In this document: in pieces, positions 39,401 to 51,400 of the stretch | How positions within the stretch are numbered: the stretch's first letter is position 1 | How the letters are laid out: each line of letters starts with the position of its first letter | Origin: Capitulum mitella | Lineage: Eukaryota > Arthropoda > Thecostraca > Pollicipedomorpha > Pollicipedidae | Reading direction: 5' to 3' | Assembly: GCA_030062745.1 (NCBI GenBank) | Contig: CP099854.1 | Coordinates: 10,752,014-10,816,013, forward strand | Length of the DNA stretch: 64,000 bases | Program-made: the position numbers and the translations under genes | Notes under the pieces: model-generated | What the model saw: only the letters and a program-made list of their open reading frames with translations | Databases searched by the model: none | What the model was told of the DNA's origin: nothing

Positions 39401-42400
39401 TATATAGCTAAATAGTTGGGCAATGTGCATACGTAATTTTGTTTATCTGAGGTCACTTTACAAGGTCAGGTCAAGGTCAAAAGTCAAAATTTGTTTTTTC
39501 GCAATAATTTCGGCGCCATTTTTTCAAATGCCAAACCCGGAATATATATGACGTAGAAAGATGCCCTCTACTTGTGTACCAAGTTTCAGCTTGATATCGG
39601 GTCGGGTCACGGAGCTATGACCTAAAATGTCAGTGCACGTACCCAATATCGCAAAAGCCAAAAAATGAATTTTTTGGAATAGAGTGAATTTAATCGATTA
39701 AAAACGTTTACAGATAATACTGAATGCACACGACATCATTCCAGGTGACCCCAAGGTCACTGAAGGTCATTTAAGGTCAAAGGTCACAAGTTGATCTGAA
39801 GAACGTGTGACCATGACAGTTCCCCCTTTTTTATGTCCCTGGCACCGCCTATGCTAACATTATACAAACATTGTAATGCGATTTGTACTTCTTTAGCATA
39901 ACATGACTAGCAGAAGCTAAAAAAGTGTTTTGGCCTCTTTTGTTCATTCCGTTATTAGAAAACTAATCCCCCTATTTTTGAAACCCTGTGAACGCCCATG
40001 AATTTTCTCAAAATTTCAAATTTGCATACCCATGGTAAAAGCCCTATCCATAATCTCTCGATTGATGCCAGTTTCATCGAAATCGGTCCATAAACAACGA
40101 AGTTATAAGAAGCCAAAAAGTACCCCCCATTTTGACATTTTTGCCCCCCTGTATCCACAAATTTAAAAATTTTGAAACTTTCTTTTTATAAAAATGTAGT
40201 TCACGTCACGGCAAATCGATTGCCGTTTGTTGCGATGAAATCGGATAAGTAGTTCTCGAGATCTCAGGGGGGGGCCGAATCCGCCCCCCCCCTGCCGGGA
40301 ATCGGCCATACCGTCTAGCCCTCCGGGAATAGGGTTAAAGGAGCTTCTTTTTATTACGAGGGCGTCCGTGTCCAATCACAAAAGTGCACAATGTCATATG
40401 TACTTTTCCATTCATCCGCGTTCGGCGGCTAAGATTTTCGCAACTGGCACCCTTAAGCACCTTAAGCGGGTAAGGGCACCGAAATGCGGGGGGGGGGGGC
40501 AAAAAAGCACTTTGCCCCATCGAGCCCAAGGGGGCGGCCGCCCTGCTTCCTCCCCCCCCTGCGCCTTTGGATCCGTCCCTGGTCGGAATGGCCGGACCTG
40601 AATGTTGTATATACTGGGTGGTCCCGCGTGCACAATGGCGGGCTCCCGATGACTTGATTGTTTTCAATGTGGCCGCATTTCCTTTGGCAAGCACTTTCCT
40701 CGCCATGCATCGATCCATCGATCGAGGAAGGAAAACTTCACCGCATGACTCTCTTCGTCCTAAAACAAATGGTTTGTACGGTGGTAGTATGCGCTCATCT
40801 TTGGAATCCATGCACCGTTTCCACAACTGCAATACTACAGCTGTGACCCGATATGACGACTCGAAGTTCTAGGCTTTACAGCGGAAAGGAGAATTAGAGA
40901 TATGTATCGGACTTCTCGGAGTCGGTTTCCGTTTATTGAGCGGAAGTTCCAGTCACTAGTGCCGGGTGTTGAAATGCCAGAACGTGAGGCGGTACTTTCA
41001 GCTAACTGGCGAGGCTCGAGACCTGTGGGACGGCGCAGAACACTCCCGACCATTGTCCGGAGTTTCCAGTCCCGTGTGCTGATGCAGCCGAAGGCCACAG
41101 GAACCGCAGGATGCGGAATGTTACGGCGCGAGGAAGCCGTCTTCGGACCTCGTGCTGAGCCTGCGCCCGGGTCGTAGCGTTGTTGTGCGCCAGCAACAAA
41201 CCGGTGGCCGCAGTAAGCCGAATGCTGTACACGGCATGGCGCGTCCATATTCGAAGGCGTTTTAACCGCGGCTGGGGCACAGTTGGCTCGTGCCTCGAGG
41301 GGCCTCTGTTTCCCATTAGGATCCTCTGCCACCTGTGACCATTGATACTCCTGACAGTTTTTTTCCGATTTCACAAATTTTAATTGCATCTGCACATCCT
41401 GACATTGACGTTTGTACGTAGTATTGCAGAGTCACAGTTGGTGCGCACAAGACGAAGAAGGTCGAGAGCACAGTTATGACCGTAGCCAAAACAGCGCTTT
41501 ACCAGCCGAAGGTTGCTCTAATCACACGATCAACTACAGCACAAAAAAATCCTAGTAACTTATGCACTATTTTCATCATCCGATCCTTAACATATTTACA
41601 GTGTATTTCAGACATAGCGTTGTTAAACGCATTTGAGCAGTTCTGTCAGCAGCCTAAGGGGTGCCGTGCCCTTTGTCTGCTCTACCTCTCCGCCATAGCC
41701 ATGGGCCTTGGGCAACTTTCGGGAGCCACATTGCCTCTGTCCTCATGACAGAGTCCGCCATGTTGAGTCGGCGAATTTGAACATCGTTAAATTGCGACGT
41801 TGGCCGTTCTATCCTCCTACAGCGTTCGCGGCATCCAAACTTTCCACGTTATCCACCAAAGTTTTCTCATACGAGTGCTGATGACTTTTGGTGGAATATA
41901 TTATTATTCGGCACGGCGCTTCGACTGCCACCTTTCGGTGAGTTCCTATCTTCCTAGTGGTCCTTGTACAGCCCTCGTATAAACTCATTCTTTACACTGC
42001 GACCAAACCATATATCGGAAATCTGGGATGGCCTGGCAAATTCTCTGCCTGCCAAATGTGAGGAGGCCGCGACTTCTCGTAGCTAAAAGCTGCGGAGTAA
42101 CCTGAGCTGACCAAAACGAGCTGAGCGGGCTTGCCCGTCCTCTATTTTGGCGAAAAAAAACGTAATGAATAAATGGAATGTCTTTCATAACGCCCTCTGT
42201 TTGTCAACAGCTCTCCAGTCGGATTATGCACTGCGCAATCCTCTGAACTGTTCAAAGTCCCAGCACGATGCGGCAGCGACTGGTGTTCTCTTGAAGCGTC
42301 AGACGTGCGATCTGAACGCTGTCCAGTGATCGATCGGATTCCTCTGATTGCATGATCGTTGTCTGCATAACCGGAACTCCAGCCGTTGCAGAGGTCAGAC

Positions 42401-45400
42401 AGAGCCGGCAGTGCTACTAGACGCGTCTTAGCCAGGGTTGCGCCGTGACCTTGGCGGGGGCGCGGGTGTGCGGGCACGCCCCGCCCTCGTGCCTGACCTG
42501 ACCTGACCTGACCTGACCTGACAACGAGCCGGTGACCGTTCGAGTGAGCTGAGCCTGTGAGCTGCAGCGATTTTTGGGCTGGGAAGTGGAGTCAAACCAG
42601 GGAAGTGTCGAGGTGACGGAAAACGCAAAAACAAAAAAGGATATCAGTCGTCGGCGGCGCCGAGCTTCGCCCGGAAAACAATCCGGCAGCTCCGCCAGAA
42701 GAGGAACGCCAGCCCTCAAAAGCGTCGCCGGCAGTCTGGTGGGCATTCTGGAACGTTAGCCGAGGCAAAAAAGTCATCAAGACTTAGACTGGGGTTATCC
42801 AAATTCTGGGTCCCAATGAATTGCTCATTCTATGAAAGATGAGCTAATTTCACTGAAGGGCGGAGTGAAAGAACTCGAAGAGATACAAACCGCAAGGATG
42901 AAGAATTTAAAAGCATGGAATGGGGTTCAAGCTTTCGGAAGAAACAATGCGTGCCCTCCACGACCAAATGGAAGGACATGAAGTGATCTCTTGTCTTCGG
43001 AGTCTGATATTTTCCGGTCCGGCGGTCGGTAGATCTGCGGCTCTGCGAGCTGTTCATTGTTTGTTTTCTGGCTTCTTTTTCGACGCATTAGTCAGAATTG
43101 ACCATCAGCGTCGTAGTCCGAAGCCGACTAGTCTTGCGTCAGGTCGTGTGTCTCGTCAGGCGTCAGTCGGTCGTCTGTCTGACCTGTCTGTCTCTCCTCC
43201 TGAGAGCTGATGCGGTCCCGCCGCTGACCGGGGCGGCCGGAGGCGGGCGACCTTGACTCGGCGACCTCTCCGGACGCCCCAGGCGCTGCCTGCGGTGAGC
43301 CGGCTCCCAGCAGCGACGCAGGGGCGGCACCAGGCCTGCGGCCGGTGGCACCGGACACCGGTGACCAGCAGACCAGCCTGCTGGCTACGCAGAGACGGCG
43401 GAAGCGGCGTCAGACGGCGGGAACCAGCAGGAACAATCACAGCCGCCGCCCCCCAGCCTACCGGACCGAGGATGTGGAGGCCATCCTGATCTTGTTGCTG
43501 AACGCGGCCTTCCCGGGCCTAGGGCTCTAGCGCAGCAACGTCGAAGGGATGCATCGTACTGGCAAGAATATCTGGTGGGCGCCGAATGACCCTGCAGTCG
43601 GTGCGCCCCTAAGCCCCAATATCCAACCAAGAATATCTGGTGCCGGGAAATGAGGCCTGGAGGGCCACTGCGGGACAGCCTGTGCAATGGTAGGTCATCC
43701 TCAGGGCTAACAGGAGAAGGAGCGAACTGTACATATCTGAGTGTCTTGGAAGATCTCGTCAGGAAATTTTCAGTAGACTTGTGACTCTGAAGAAGAAGAA
43801 GATCTATGCGGTGTTTACGCAGCATGGGTCGGTTTTTCTGAAAGAACAGCATTGCGGCCGAGACGAGCGGCTGGACTACACGGACGCATTGAGTGGTTTG
43901 AAACTCGAAGTTCGCCGGAGCACCTTTCAATGGATAGTCTGGGGATGGTGCAATTATGGCACAATTATAGTCAGTGAAGAAAAACTGCGGTGTCATTCCA
44001 GCAAAAGATGAAAGACAAAGAAGAAGCTTCCTCAGGACAGCTAGGGGCAGCCCCAGGCGCTGCTCACCTCGTGCCAGCACTCCGAGTCCGAGTCCGAGTC
44101 CGACTCGGAGCCCGACGACACCTCGATGGCGACGCGGCGCGCCAGGATTGACACCACGTCGTGCAGCGGCCGCGCCTGCCCGCGCTCCCGCTCCTACACA
44201 ATCTCCACCTTGCAGAGCGTGGTGTAGTCTCTGATGGCCTCTGATGGTCGCTCTCTTGGGGCCTCTGATGCCCTTGAGTAGGTCGCTGCGAGCGTCGGAA
44301 ACGGCCGGCGCCTGGACGTCGGCCGGGGCGGCCGGGCACACATGGGTCACCGACACTGGCATCTGCCACTGCCACGGGCACGGGTATCTTTCAATAATGC
44401 TCTTGTTCTCGCCTTGACATGACGTTCTGTTTGGTGCCGAGTCTGGCGCTGTTCCGTCCCCGTGAAGCGCTATGTTCGTTTTGCTCGTCTGGGTCTGTGG
44501 CGTTCGGCGTCAGTTGTTTGCACGTCCGATTAAGTGTTCTGCCGTCTGTAGCCAATGGGTGGTATCCGCTTGATTTCATGGAATGGTTGCGGTCTGAGGG
44601 TATCATTGAAAAGACGCGCTCTGCTTAGACATTACCATGCCCATTAGCCTGGGCGCCTGTGTTTGCAAGAGACTCACTCGGTTTCAGGGGACTAACGGAT
44701 GGGGCGCTGTGGGTGAGAAGCGGCAGTATTTTTGTCACTTGGCCAGTCCGTCATTCAGGTAGGAGTAGCAGTCGTAATGCCAAACAGTCAATAGCCAAAC
44801 AGCCAAACAGGAGTGTCAGTTCAGCGGACGCACAGCAGAATGGCCGGATGGTGGTCTTAGAGATGGAGCGGTTTGACGTACGATTTTATGTTGCAAGCGT
44901 GTACGCGCCGAATAGCAAACATTCAAGGAACCAGATCGACTTTTTTCAAACTCTAGAAAATCAGCTCCGCGACTTGCCTGAAATATTTAAGGTAATTTCA
45001 GTGCCACGGTTTCAGTATGCAGATATCTCGTTTAGATACGTCGTCTAAGTTTGCCCGCAACCCGGCAGCCGCACTTTTGACTCAGATGTTAGACAACTTT
45101 GATCTTGTAGACGTTTGGCGACATGTTAATCCGGAGAGAAATGGATTCACTAGGCGCCGAGATGGCGCTGTGTTTGCGCAGCAGTCTCGCGTTTACTATT
45201 TCTTTGCCAGTGAGTCTGCCGTGGGGACCCAGGGAATAAATGGACTGAAGCTAGATCCAGTTGTAAATCTGATCATAACGCGCTTGCTCTAGAAATGAAC
45301 GGAGAATGCCAGCAGTACGGACCGGGTGATTGGCGATTTAATGACAACTTGCTTAAAAGTGATAATTCGTGGGAAAGGTAAAAGGCGGAATAGGCAAAAC

Positions 45401-48400
45401 CAAGATGGGAGAAAGTATTTATGCAAATGCGTATGATGCAGGACAGCTGATGCAATTCTGATCTGCGAATGTACGGACTGGTGGTAAAGTGATCGGGAAA
45501 CGAGTCACAAGGAAAAGTTGTGAAGAAGGAAAACAGCTGTTGTCTGACATAGGCTGATTATGCAAATGCAGCAATGAATCTGTAAACAGGAGCATGACAA
45601 TTACGCAGCCAGGCGGGGAATTTTACAAGAAAAAAAAGGCGAAAAGGGCAATGCTCTTTAGCGGGGCGAGATGGTGTGAGTAAGGCGATAAGCCACCGTG
45701 TACTCTCTGAAACTAAAGAAAAGAAAACAGGAATGGAAATCATTAGTAAGCTAATAAGCTCTCGCGGGATTGAGATCCGGGACAGACCAAAAATTCTGCG
45801 CGAGTGTACTGAATACCGTGAACCGTGTACGACCAAACAACTCCAGCATCCTTGCGACGCTGCGCTTTCCATTTTTTCTTTTTTTGAAAATGTACCCAAA
45901 TCCTAAGTTAACTACAGTGGAACGCCATAGTTGTGACATGAATTGTCAGTGAGGAGTCTTTAATGGCACTAGAATCGATGGCTAGTGGCAGAGTCCCCGA
46001 GTTCTCCGGGTTTATTAAGGACTTCTCTCATTTTGAGACGATGTAGGCCCTCTTACGGTTCGTTTCATTAATCAAGCGTACCAAAAAGGCTCATTTTTGT
46101 AACTTAAAGGAGAGGGTTTGTTCCATTTCTACCGAAGAAAGGTGATCAAAGGTATTTGAAAAAAAAAACACAAGGCCGCTAATTCTGCTTCACATTATCT
46201 GCAAGATAGGCACCAAAGTCATAGTCAATAGGCTGGGAAAGGTTATCAGTCGCTTGGTGTCGACAGCTCAGACGGGGCTTTCTGAGCGGAAGGTACATGA
46301 GCGGCAGGCTGAAGAGCGGTATTTTGCACCAGTCGAAAACAGCGAACATACCCGGTACAATCTTAAACTTGGATTTAGCTTTTGCGTTTGATTCCGTTGA
46401 ACACATTTCTCTCGTAAGCATTGCGGATATTTAACCTTCGGGAGTCACTCATTGCGTGGGTGAAACTGTGACATGACCGGTCGGAGTTCGCCGTTCTCAA
46501 TAATCGGTATATCTCAAACGGTTTCAGCTGAGAGGAACCATGAGAAAGGATTGCCGTGTACCTGCTATGATATTTGTGTTGGCAGTAGAGCTGTTTGCAT
46601 TTCAACTGAGATCTCGCGAAGACATTCGAGGCATCCATATCAATGACTCGCAGGTCAGAATTTCATATTCCGTTTCGCACCGTACCATACCATTTCGATA
46701 CCATATCATACTATACCATACAACATACCAATTCCATTTCGCCGATGATACGGCCATATTCGTTGACGGTGCGGGATCAGCAAGTAAAGTTATGGAAATG
46801 CTTCGCGGCTTTGACGACATATCGGGCCTTCAGGTGAATCTGCGGAAATGAGACTGTCTGGTGAGGAAGGATAAGTTTCAGCAGGTCAGGATTTGCGGTA
46901 TCGAGCCTGGAACCAAAGTTAAATCCTCAGTTCTATTTTTCTCGATATTATATGACTGCGTGCGAGACAACGCACAGCCAAGATTAGGACGAATCTGAGA
47001 TGCTGCAAATACGTGGAAGGAAAGGAAGCCTGCTGCCAAAGGGAAAATAACGCTCACAAAGTTTTTGATGATCTCTCAGCTAACAAATCTCGCGATGATC
47101 ACTGATATCCCACCAGATGTTGTAAAGATAATAGATAAAGATAAAGTTAAATTCTTTTGTACGGAGGAGCAGGCCTCTGAAGTTTGAGAGGAGCGTAATT
47201 TGTCAACTGATAGAGTGAGGGTGTCGATACTGACAACTATGTCGGCAGATTTCAGCTGACGTGGTAACGGAGAACGGTACCCGGCCCTGACGCCAAGTGG
47301 CGGGTTTTACTACAAGGGCCGCTGGACAGATCCTGTTGATAGGCTTATGTAGAGGTCAGAGGGAACCTGAATCGACAGTAGGTGAGAAAACTCCGCATGC
47401 CTAGCTTCTGTTGTAACATTCTCACCGAGCACTATAGGCCGAAACCGGCCTCCTCCCTCTTCTCAGGCTAGTTGTGCAGCTGAGGTGCAGAACCAGTTTC
47501 CTTGGTACGACAGAGGAATACAAATAGATCACGAGGTAACGTTCCTCCCTATCATGTACCGACATGGCATGAAATTCCTGCGAGAAATAGTAAAAGATTG
47601 GAAAGTTATGGATTACACTTTCTTCGGGGGACAACGTCCAGAGTTAGTGATGAACCCCTTCACATACCAACGCTTCAAGCATGCTGTTCCCGGCAAATGT
47701 AAAACAGCTCTTAGGGCGAACAGGAACCGACAGCTTTCTCTGCATACTGCTGTTCCAGAGTTAACAGTAGTGATGAATGACTCAGAAATCGACATTATGT
47801 ATGTGACGTTTAGGCACTTACCAGACTGAATGATATAGATTCTAGATGTATGGAAAATGAACATGAGAACATTTCGCATTTTTGGAGGAGAGATGGAGGG
47901 AAATATATCACTTCCCGTATGAGGTGAGTAGATCAATTTAATTGCAGTTACTGCATTACCGAGTATCCAATAAATACATATCAACGAGGCAGGGATTATT
48001 TGACCAAGAGATCACGCAGTCACCACAAAACTATTACTACAATGAGGTCAAAATTGTTTGCAATTTCTTATACAACTGCAACGATACTGTTAGGGTTTGG
48101 ACGAGTGTTACGCGAGAAGTAAACAGGAAGTTAGGTAACAAGTTAAACATCAGTCCCGAGATAGTCATATTTGTTTGCCAAAGAACTGGGAAGCTCGCCA
48201 GTTGTTTAGTTCTCTTGGAAAACAGCATATTTTGAACAAAAAGCTGAATATTGAAGCGTTGTCGGTGAATGCTTTTTGGGCAATGGTTAAAAACCGTACG
48301 AAATCGACAAACGTATTGCCACCGAGCTAAGAGGAAACGCAGACAAGTTTCATAGCAAATGGCCTGGATTCTGTGGGATATGCGAATTAAAAATGCTGTC

Positions 48401-51400
48401 AAAGAAACGTGTGTTCCTGTACATATATGTCAGCTTGTTGTATACCATGCAACTGAAATAAATGAGTAAAACGAAACGTGTCTTAACCTTATTCCGTGCT
48501 CTTTCCCCGGTATATACGATTCCGTGCGGGAGGGGGGGTGGGGTCAGATCCTGCTTCCGTTCCTGCGATCTCGAAAAGTACTAGTTCAATGCCATAGCAA
48601 AAACGGAGTTCGATAGCCTGTTGCGAGATCTACATTTCCAAAAAAAAAATGCACCGAAAATTCTGAAAAGGGCGATAATGGCGCCAACATGCGGGTAGAC
48701 ATAGACATGTTCTTGTACGAGCTTTCTGGCGGCATGCTATTTTAACTTCTTGTCAGTTTGCCGGCCACTGATAAGTCTATCACATATTCTAGGAAGAGGT
48801 TGATTTTCAAAATTCATGGACGTGTCCAGAGCACATAACAAGGGGTTTACGTTTTTGGGTAATGCAAATTCATTCTGGAACATATTTGGAATCTGGCGAG
48901 TTGCTGGTGTTCGAAAAACATCGCCGTATGTGTCACAGGTCATATCGTATACATATGATAAATTCTCATGGGAGGATACAGTTACCAGAAAAGTGGGGTA
49001 ATTTCCTATGTCATGAACTATTGGTAACTGGCTGTCATATCCACGCATATCTGAAGATTATTTTGTAAGATGCTTAACATTCGAATTTGGAGATCATAAA
49101 CGGTTCACATTTGGAAGTCATGGAATCATGGGTGTAGCCAGGGCGGATAAAAAGGGTATTTTGGGGGAAATATCCATTTTTCGTCATGCATTTTGAATTT
49201 GGTAAACTTATGTATCAAGAAAACATTTTCATATGTGTCACATGCCATATCATGTACCAATTGCAAGTGCTTATAGGTGGACCCAAGTACCAGAAAAGAG
49301 GGATCAGTAACTTCATTGTGACAGCTGTGTTTTGTTCCGTAAATCGAATCATAATTTCTCAGAAGTGAGAAGGAATGAAATACCCCTCTTACATTACTCT
49401 GGAGTCGCCTGTAGTTTTCATTTTCATTGAAATATGTGGTATTTAATCGTAATATATGTGGAGCTATGAAAAAAAACAGTGCTTCAGGTCCAGATGTCTC
49501 CTAGGCCACAGAACATGTTGGACGTAATATGCATCCGAACATCGATGCCTAGAGACGCCCCTCGGAGTAAATATAGGCGCATGATACGCGTAAATTAGTA
49601 CAGATATGTCTGTGTTACATGTTTGCTTAGTTTTACTCATACAAGGAATCATAAAGTTGTCCGAACAAGAAAATATAGATATCCCTTTTACATGTTCCTC
49701 GGTCTACCGTTGGCTGATTTTTTTCAGAAGTACTTTTAAGTGTAGAAGCTACCAACATTTCATCATTTGGACTCTCAGTGATGAAAGACATCGAAATAAT
49801 GCATGACCATTTCGAAGTGTGCGATCTTCACCAGGAGTAATAGTCCTCAAACATGCCTCTCAAAAATGTGTCCTGTAACCGCCTCTGGAGGAGTTAGTTT
49901 TGAAATTTATCACATGTGAAAAAGATGTAAGGAAAAGTCACTAAGCTTTGCATGAAGCAGCTCCCAACAGCCAGGGAATGCACACCAAAAATATCGGAGG
50001 GGGCCAAGCAGATTCTGTTCCCCTCCCCCTCCACGGAATAGGGCTAAGAAGTCTCGCGGAAGCATGTTTCTAGTACGCACGTATTTCGACTGCCTTAAAG
50101 AGCGTCTCAGTTCTGCCGTGCCGTGAGTGCCGTGAGGAGACGTGACGTGACGTGAATTGGCGTGGCGCGACGGAACGCGGCGAAAGGTCACGAGGGGCGC
50201 CGCACCGGACGTCACCAACTGTCGGCGTCAGTTTGCGAACACTCTCCGATAATTGCATGTCCAGTGACAGTTGTCTGGTCTTGTGACAGGCTTTTTACTA
50301 CCTCCGGTCCTTGGGCCTAAATGGTGCACGTTTGTCATGTTCAAACCCACGGTATTACGTGGCTGGACGGCGGCACCAAGACAGCTGGTTTCGCTCAATG
50401 CTGCTTCTGTGAATTTGCAGTATATTCGGTCGCGGTATAAAGCATTTCGTACTCTCCGTATTGAAGAAATCCCGATAAAGATCCGCTATCCTTTTTAAGC
50501 CCTTTATCTGGGCTTCTAGCTTCCCAGGTCTTCTCAGTTTTACATCCCGATTATAGAGATGCCCGACCTGTGTTACCTGGTGGCCGTGCGTGACCTTAAT
50601 GACCTCTGTTGACGTTCTCGGCCGCAGGTGACTGAGAAACACCGCCTCGATGATCTGGTGCCCGGCTGCGACCCGACTGACCTGGCCCACTTTGACGACA
50701 CCAGCGGAGATGGCAAGCTCGACATCAACGAGTTCTACGTCGCCTTCAACAAGCTATACAGTATGCGCTTGTCTGATCGTAATATCCTGTTGGCAACCTG
50801 GAATTTTTAACCGCATGCCGAAATTGATCTTTTTGCATGAACGAGAACAAAAGACGTATCATTTCAGTGTACCACAAGCAACTCACAAACATTCTAGGGC
50901 AGCATTCCCTAATTCCGAATAGATCATTGTTGCCATTGTTGTAAATCCTCCTTCCCGGCGCGTAAGGAACTAGACTGAACCTCTTTCCCGTATGTCACGT
51001 GTGCCAGCAGTGATCCAGTGTGCGGCATTCGTTATGGTTGATCAAGGGTCCCTGCATCCTTGCACTGTCACCCATCGTCAGTTATCTATAAACTCGCAGT
51101 CCCGGCAGTAACCTTTCAAACCTTTGTGCGTCACGGAAACGAGACTGGAATTGGTTTCAGCTTGGATGACCTCAGGAGGGGTGTCGATTTATATTCTTTT
51201 GTGAGGGCCCTGCCTCCATGTTGATTTGGGCACCCAATGCTGGTTTGGGACCTCCCATACTTTCTGCCGGTTTTAAAGGGAAATGGAAATAATCACGAAA
51301 AGAACGGCCACAGTAAGTAAGATATAGGCGGAAAGTATAGATTAAAGCATAAACTGATGTATTTGCCTATTTTTTCTATCTTCTGTCCGTGTTTATATAC

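Larger units (their letters stand above)
35475..50627 (+). other. Intron 6 of the FSTL4/5-like gene
   Basis: 15.2 kb, the longest intron and the main repeat store: TTAA elements at 36894-38107, 39121-40338 and 48483-50047, minisatellite 38108-39020, a short MITE-end segment near 40480-40585, the short retroposon at 43577-43627, coding-like segments at 43226-43530 and 44068-44193, and LINE remains at about 42570-48480. The patches 35475-36890 and 40600-42400 show nothing I can name apart from a GGGACGGATCC MITE-end word at about 36664. Confidence 0.7.

Noticed and set aside
40835-41395. 186-codon - strand frame
   Set aside because: No known family, no splice or codon-use support, and an overlapping frame is equally open.
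42428-42540. Array of TGACC repeats as a hormone-response cluster
   Set aside because: Uniform 5-bp periodicity fits a simple pentamer microsatellite; no independent sign of a regulatory element.
43385-44362. Long open frame of 325 codons on the - strand
   Set aside because: It crosses the short retroposon and GC-rich low-complexity DNA, has no recognisable domain, and overlaps other open frames on both strands; a by-product of base composition.
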